8,522 nt of DNA, taken from NCBI GenBank assembly GCA_964511155.1, contig CAZEEJ010000215.1, positions 1 to 8,522 of the forward strand, read 5' to 3'. The notes under the pieces are model-generated. The model made no database searches and was not told the origin of the DNA. It was given only the letters and a program-made list of their open reading frames with translations. Made by a program: the position numbers and the translations under genes. Numbering within the stretch: position 1 is the first letter of the stretch; every line of letters begins with the position of its first letter. The DNA comes from JAAYDF01 sp964511155. GTDB taxonomy: Bacteria > Planctomycetota > Phycisphaerae > UBA1845 > PWPN01. Positions 6,151 through 8,522 of this stretch are shown piece after piece.

Positions 6151-6175
6151 GGGCCGGCGGCCCGGTTCGCCGGTT
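6151..6175 (+). promoter_or_regulatory. Alternative hairpins in rpmJ-rpsM spacer
   Basis: Two arrangements are possible that exclude each other. In one, GGGCC (6151-6155) pairs with GGCCC (6159-6163) and CCGG (6162-6165) with CCGG (6170-6173), sharing two bases. In the other, CCGGCG (6154-6159) pairs fully with CGCCGG (6168-6173), extendable by two G-U pairs to 6152-6175. The structures end about 10 bases before the rpsM Shine-Dalgarno sequence. In E. coli the corresponding leader is where S4 represses the alpha operon, but rpsD is not in this cluster. Calling it a regulatory leader is inference; no T-run marks a terminator. Confidence 0.35.
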
Positions 6176-6183
6176 AACAGGTT

Positions 6184-6189
6184 AAGGAG
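6184..6189 (+). promoter_or_regulatory. Strong Shine-Dalgarno for GTG-started rpsM
   Basis: AAGGAG lies 7 bases before the GTG at 6197 and fixes that codon as the rpsM start. It is among the best ribosome binding sites in the window. It overlaps the second of two GGTTAA direct repeats (6172-6177 and 6180-6185). Confidence 0.8.
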
Positions 6190-6196
6190 ATACAGC

Positions 6197-6586
6197 GTGC
6201 CGCGCATTGCAGGCGTAGACATACCGGCGGACAAACGCATCGAGATCTCGTTGCGCTACATCTACGGGGTCGGTCCGCACCTCGCCCTCCAGGTACTCAA
6301 GGAGGCGGGGATCGAGCCCGGCGTGAAGGCCAAGAACCTCACGGAAGACGAGGTGGCTCGCATCGCCGGGGTGCTCGATCGCACTTACGTCGTGGAAGGC
6401 CAACTGCGGCGCCAGGTGGCGCAGAATATCGCCCGGTTGCGGGACATCGGTTGCTACCGCGGGATGCGGCATCGGCGGGGCCTTCCCGTCCGCGGGCAGC
6501 GGACCCGCTCCAACGCCCGCACCCGCAAGGGCCCCAAGAAGACCGTGGCTGGCAAGAAAGGTGTGAAGGAGATGCATCGTGGCTAA
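6197..6586 (+). CDS. rpsM: Ribosomal protein uS13
   Basis: S13 lies in the head of the 30S subunit, contacts L5 of the 50S subunit through bridge B1 and touches P-site tRNA with its C-terminal tail. The 129-residue product begins PRIAGVDIPADKRIEISLRY after the initiator and carries the signature GCYRGMRHRRGLPVRGQRTR (85-104) and NARTRKGPKKTVAGKK (106-121). It starts with GTG, supported by AAGGAG at 7 bases and by the conserved N-terminus. The last codons (KEMHRG) are constrained by the next gene: AAG GAG supplies the Shine-Dalgarno sequence of rpsK, and the final codons overlap the rpsK start by 8 bases. This probably couples synthesis of S13 and S11. Confidence 0.97.
   Translation: MPRIAGVDIPADKRIEISLRYIYGVGPHLALQVLKEAGIEPGVKAKNLTEDEVARIAGVLDRTYVVEGQLRRQVAQNIARLRDIGCYRGMRHRRGLPVRGQRTRSNARTRKGPKKTVAGKKGVKEMHRG
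6566..6571 (+). promoter_or_regulatory. Shine-Dalgarno for rpsK inside rpsM
   Basis: AAGGAG is placed 7 bases before the GTG start of rpsK, inside two codons (Lys-Glu) of rpsM. It decides the rpsK start and implies coupled translation of the overlapping pair. Confidence 0.8.
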
Positions 6587-6959
6587 AGGTGGCAAGAAAA
6601 AGGCCCGCCGCAGCGTGACCCGCGGGATCGCGCATATCAAGGCGACCTTCAACAATACCATGATCACGATCACGGACACCGCCGGTGAGACGCTGGCATG
6701 GGCGTCCGCCGGGACGGTCGGGTTCAAAGGAACACGCAAGAGCACGCCTTTCGCCGCCACGCGGGCGGCGGAGGCCGCGGCCCATGCCGCCAAGAAGTTC
6801 GGGCTCACGGAACTCGAGGTCTGCGTCAAAGGCCCCGGGTCCGGCCGGGAGTCCGCGGTTACCGCTCTCCAGGCGGCCGGCCTGCGGATCCAGTCGATCG
6901 AGGATGTGACGCCCCTGCCGCACAACGGATGTCGGCCGGCTAAGAAACGTCGTGTCTGA
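6579..6959 (+). CDS. rpsK: Ribosomal protein uS11
   Basis: S11 is on the 30S platform, binding 16S rRNA near the mRNA exit and the E site. The 126-residue product has a basic start (MAKGGKKKARRSVTRGIAHI) and the conserved FNNTMITITD (24-33). The signature runs VKGPGSGRESAVTALQAAGL (83-102), then DVTPLPHNGCRP and KKRRV at the end. The Asn-Gly pair (N116-G117) corresponds to the site reported to form isoaspartate in E. coli S11. GTG is the start, overlapping the rpsM stop by 8 bases. Normally rpsD follows in E. coli-like alpha operons; here rpoA comes next after 42 bases, as in Bacillus. Confidence 0.97.
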   Translation: MAKGGKKKARRSVTRGIAHIKATFNNTMITITDTAGETLAWASAGTVGFKGTRKSTPFAATRAAEAAAHAAKKFGLTELEVCVKGPGSGRESAVTALQAAGLRIQSIEDVTPLPHNGCRPAKKRRV

Positions 6960-6986
6960 TTGAGCCCCGCTCCGCTCTGACCCAAT

Positions 6987-7002
6987 TTGGAGGTATCCCC
7001 AA
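6987..7002 (+). promoter_or_regulatory. rpoA ribosome binding site within a possible hairpin
   Basis: GGAGG at 6989-6993 is the strong Shine-Dalgarno sequence of rpoA, 8 bases before the ATG at 7002. The same bases can fold: TTGG (6987-6990) with CCAA (6999-7002), an A bulge, and GG (6992-6993) with CC (6997-6998) around a TAT loop. Such a hairpin would cover both the Shine-Dalgarno sequence and the first base of the start codon. It is short, and a ribosome finishing rpsK 42 bases upstream might open it, so it may tune rpoA output. The ribosome binding site is certain; the hairpin's role is inference. Confidence 0.5.
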
Positions 7003-8108
7003 TGCGAACAAGGTGGCGTGGCCTTGAATTGCCGACCCAGGTGGTTCGTGATGAGTCCATCAGTACGGACACGTATGCGCGTTTGCTGATCGAGCCCTTC
7101 GAACGCGGCTTCGGAACGACCGTCGGCAACAGCCTGCGGCGCATCTTGCTGTCTAGCCTCGAAGGGGCCGCGGTTACAAAAATCCGGATCGCCGGTGCCA
7201 GTCACGAGTTCATGAGTCTGTCCGGGGTGATGGAAGACGTCACGGACATCATCCTGAACATCAAAAGCCTCATCATCCGGATGGAGGATGAAGGCGAGAA
7301 AACCATGCGCCTGGTCCGGCGCGGTCCGGGCGAAGTCTTCGCCCGCGACATCCAGCCGGACCCGGCCATCACCATCGTGAATCAGGGACAGTTGATCGCC
7401 ACCTTGACCGAGGACGTCGAGCTGACGATCGACTTCTGGGTGCGCAGCGGCCGGGGCTACTGCGCCGCCGATGAAAACCAGAACCCCGCTGACGAACTCG
7501 GGATCATTGCCGTCGATTCCGTTTTTTCGCCCGTGACCCGCGTCCGTTACAAGACCGAAGAGACGCGCGTGGGGCAGCGGACGAACTACGACCGGCTGAT
7601 CCTCGAGATCTGGACGAAGGGCACGCTGCGGCCTGAGGATGCGATGGTCGAGGCGGCCAAGATCCTTCGCAAGCACCTGAATCCGTTTGTGCAGTATCAG
7701 GAGCTCGGCGAGGAGACCGTCAGCGAGGAGCTCAGCAAGGCCGAGGCCGCAGCCGAGATTACCGTGGACAAGGAGTTGCAGGACCGCCTGTCCCTGCCCA
7801 TAGCCCAGCTCGATCTGTCGGTGCGGGCGAGCAACTGCCTCGAATCGGCCAAGGTGAACACGGTGGGCGACCTGGCCCGCATGAGTGAGACGGACCTGCT
7901 CAAGGTGCGCAGCTTCGGTCGGACCTCGCTGCGCGAAGTCAAGCGCAAGCTGGCGGACCTCGGGCTGAGCCTGGGAATGAACGTGGGGGATACGGCATCC
8001 GGCCCGGGGGCGGCGACGACGGCATCCGTGCCGACAGGGGAGTCGGATAAGCCTGGTGATCTGGCCGATGGCGGCAACCCCGTCGCTGCCGGCGCAAGCA
8101 TGCCATAG
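7002..8108 (+). CDS. rpoA: RNA polymerase alpha subunit
   Basis: The alpha subunit dimerises to start assembly of RNA polymerase and contacts activators and UP elements through its C-terminal domain. In the 368-residue product the N-terminal domain shows ERGFGTTVGNSLRRILLSSL (34-53) with EGAAVTKIRI and GVMEDVTDIILNIKSL (75-90). After a linker rich in Glu and Ala, the C-terminal domain holds LDLSVRASNCLESAKVNTVG (270-289), with Arg275 matching the DNA-contacting R265 of E. coli, and SFGRTSLREVKRKLADLGLS (304-323) then LGMNV. About 40 residues of Gly/Ala/Ser/Pro-rich tail (329-368) follow the usual end. The ATG at 7002 is preferred to an in-frame TTG at 6987 because that TTG runs into the Shine-Dalgarno sequence GGAGG. 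rplQ follows after 19 bases. Confidence 0.97.
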   Translation: MRTRWRGLELPTQVVRDESISTDTYARLLIEPFERGFGTTVGNSLRRILLSSLEGAAVTKIRIAGASHEFMSLSGVMEDVTDIILNIKSLIIRMEDEGEKTMRLVRRGPGEVFARDIQPDPAITIVNQGQLIATLTEDVELTIDFWVRSGRGYCAADENQNPADELGIIAVDSVFSPVTRVRYKTEETRVGQRTNYDRLILEIWTKGTLRPEDAMVEAAKILRKHLNPFVQYQELGEETVSEELSKAEAAAEITVDKELQDRLSLPIAQLDLSVRASNCLESAKVNTVGDLARMSETDLLKVRSFGRTSLREVKRKLADLGLSLGMNVGDTASGPGAATTASVPTGESDKPGDLADGGNPVAAGASMP

Positions 8109-8127
8109 GTGAGCCTGGAGCGTAAGT

Positions 8128-8522
8128 ATGAGGCACTTGATCGCAAGACGAAAGCTGAACCGGACGAGCGAACACCGCGAAGCGCTCCGGCGTAACATGG
8201 CCCAGAGCCTCTTCGAGCATGGGCAGATCCGCACGACCTTGCCCAAGGCCAAGGATCTCCGCCCGTTCGTCGAGCGGCTGATTACCCTGGCCCGGCGGGC
8301 ACGCGGGCGGGACGCACAGGCGTTGGCCGCCCGGCAGCGGCTGACCGCGCTGCTGGGTGATCGGGCCATCATTTCCGCGGAGAACCAGGAAGAATACGAT
8401 CAGATGTCCGACGCCGCCCGGCAACGGGTGTTGCGTTCGCGCAGCGGTCGGCGGCATCGCCTGGGGCAGCCCCGCGGAGGGGTGAAGTTCACGGCCCTGT
8501 CCGTGATCCATCATCTGATCAC
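8128..8522 (+). CDS. rplQ: Ribosomal protein bL17, 5' part, with internal insertion
   Basis: L17 lies near the peptide exit tunnel of the 50S subunit. The window holds 131 codons and the frame is open to its end, so the C-terminus is missing. The N-terminal half is typical: MRHLIARRKLNRTSEHREAL (1-20), RNMAQSLFEHGQIRTTLPKA (22-41), then KDLRPFVERLITLARRA (42-58). The alignment then breaks: E. coli passes from the RRLAFAR helix straight into VAKLFNEL, whereas here about 43 residues (roughly 82-124) including EYDQMSDAARQRVLRSRSGR (88-107) come before SVIHHLI. This is an in-frame addition, not a frameshift, since L17-like sequence resumes after it. GGAG (8117-8120) lies 7 bases before the ATG. 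It is the last gene of the alpha operon, 19 bases after rpoA. Confidence 0.95.
   Translation, partial: MRHLIARRKLNRTSEHREALRRNMAQSLFEHGQIRTTLPKAKDLRPFVERLITLARRARGRDAQALAARQRLTALLGDRAIISAENQEEYDQMSDAARQRVLRSRSGRRHRLGQPRGGVKFTALSVIHHLI

Noticed and set aside
6987..7001. TTG at 6987 as the rpoA start
   Set aside because: The codon abuts and runs into the Shine-Dalgarno GGAGG itself; the ATG at 7002 is at ideal spacing and gives a standard alpha N-terminus.
6339..8372. A 677-codon open frame on the - strand across rpsM, rpsK, rpoA and rplQ
   Set aside because: It is a mirror of well-conserved genes with low-complexity composition and no family motif. The third-position GC bias of the + strand explains the lack of stops.

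Overview
The window is a stretch of one conserved bacterial ribosomal-protein cluster (spc operon running into the alpha operon), all on the + strand. It starts inside rplE (uL5) and ends inside rplQ (bL17). The DNA is GC-rich with strong G/C third positions, which leaves long stop-free frames on the antisense strand; I treat those as shadows. Several traits point to Planctomycetota: the L6 C-terminus ending in GKAFASGGG, long loops in L6, a long low-complexity N-terminus on S5, the L15 segment FRTEYQVVNV, the secY-adk-map order and a large insertion in L17. This placement rests on recalled family features and no search was run. Class or genus cannot be assigned; an uncultured Phycisphaerae-like lineage is one possibility.

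Layout: rplE (3' end only), rpsN (zinc type), rpsH, rplF, rplR, rpsE, rplO, secY, adk, map, rpmJ, rpsM, rpsK, rpoA, rplQ (5' part only). Spacers are about 20 to 62 bases, except adk/map (4-base ATGA overlap) and rpsM/rpsK (8-base overlap). No gene-free stretch exceeds 300 bases. No tRNA, rRNA, mobile element, CRISPR array, convincing promoter or intrinsic terminator is visible, which fits read-through of one long transcript. Compared with the E. coli arrangement, rpmD (between rpsE and rplO), infA (between map and rpmJ) and rpsD (between rpsK and rpoA) are absent from their usual places.

The genes work as one growth-linked unit. The ribosomal proteins build the 30S (S14, S8, S5, S13, S11) and 50S (L5, L6, L18, L15, L36, L17) subunits. 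SecY is the membrane channel for exported proteins, adenylate kinase balances adenine nucleotides, methionine aminopeptidase trims new proteins, and RpoA nucleates RNA polymerase.

I found no unknown multi-gene system here; this is mostly an ordinary housekeeping region. The points worth a second look are small: an adenylate kinase LID with a mixed C/T/C/T ligand set, a roughly 43-residue insertion in L17, a short motif (GGACTGATTCRAG-like) recurring in four consecutive spacers, alternative hairpins ahead of rpsM, and a hairpin that could cover the rpoA ribosome binding site.
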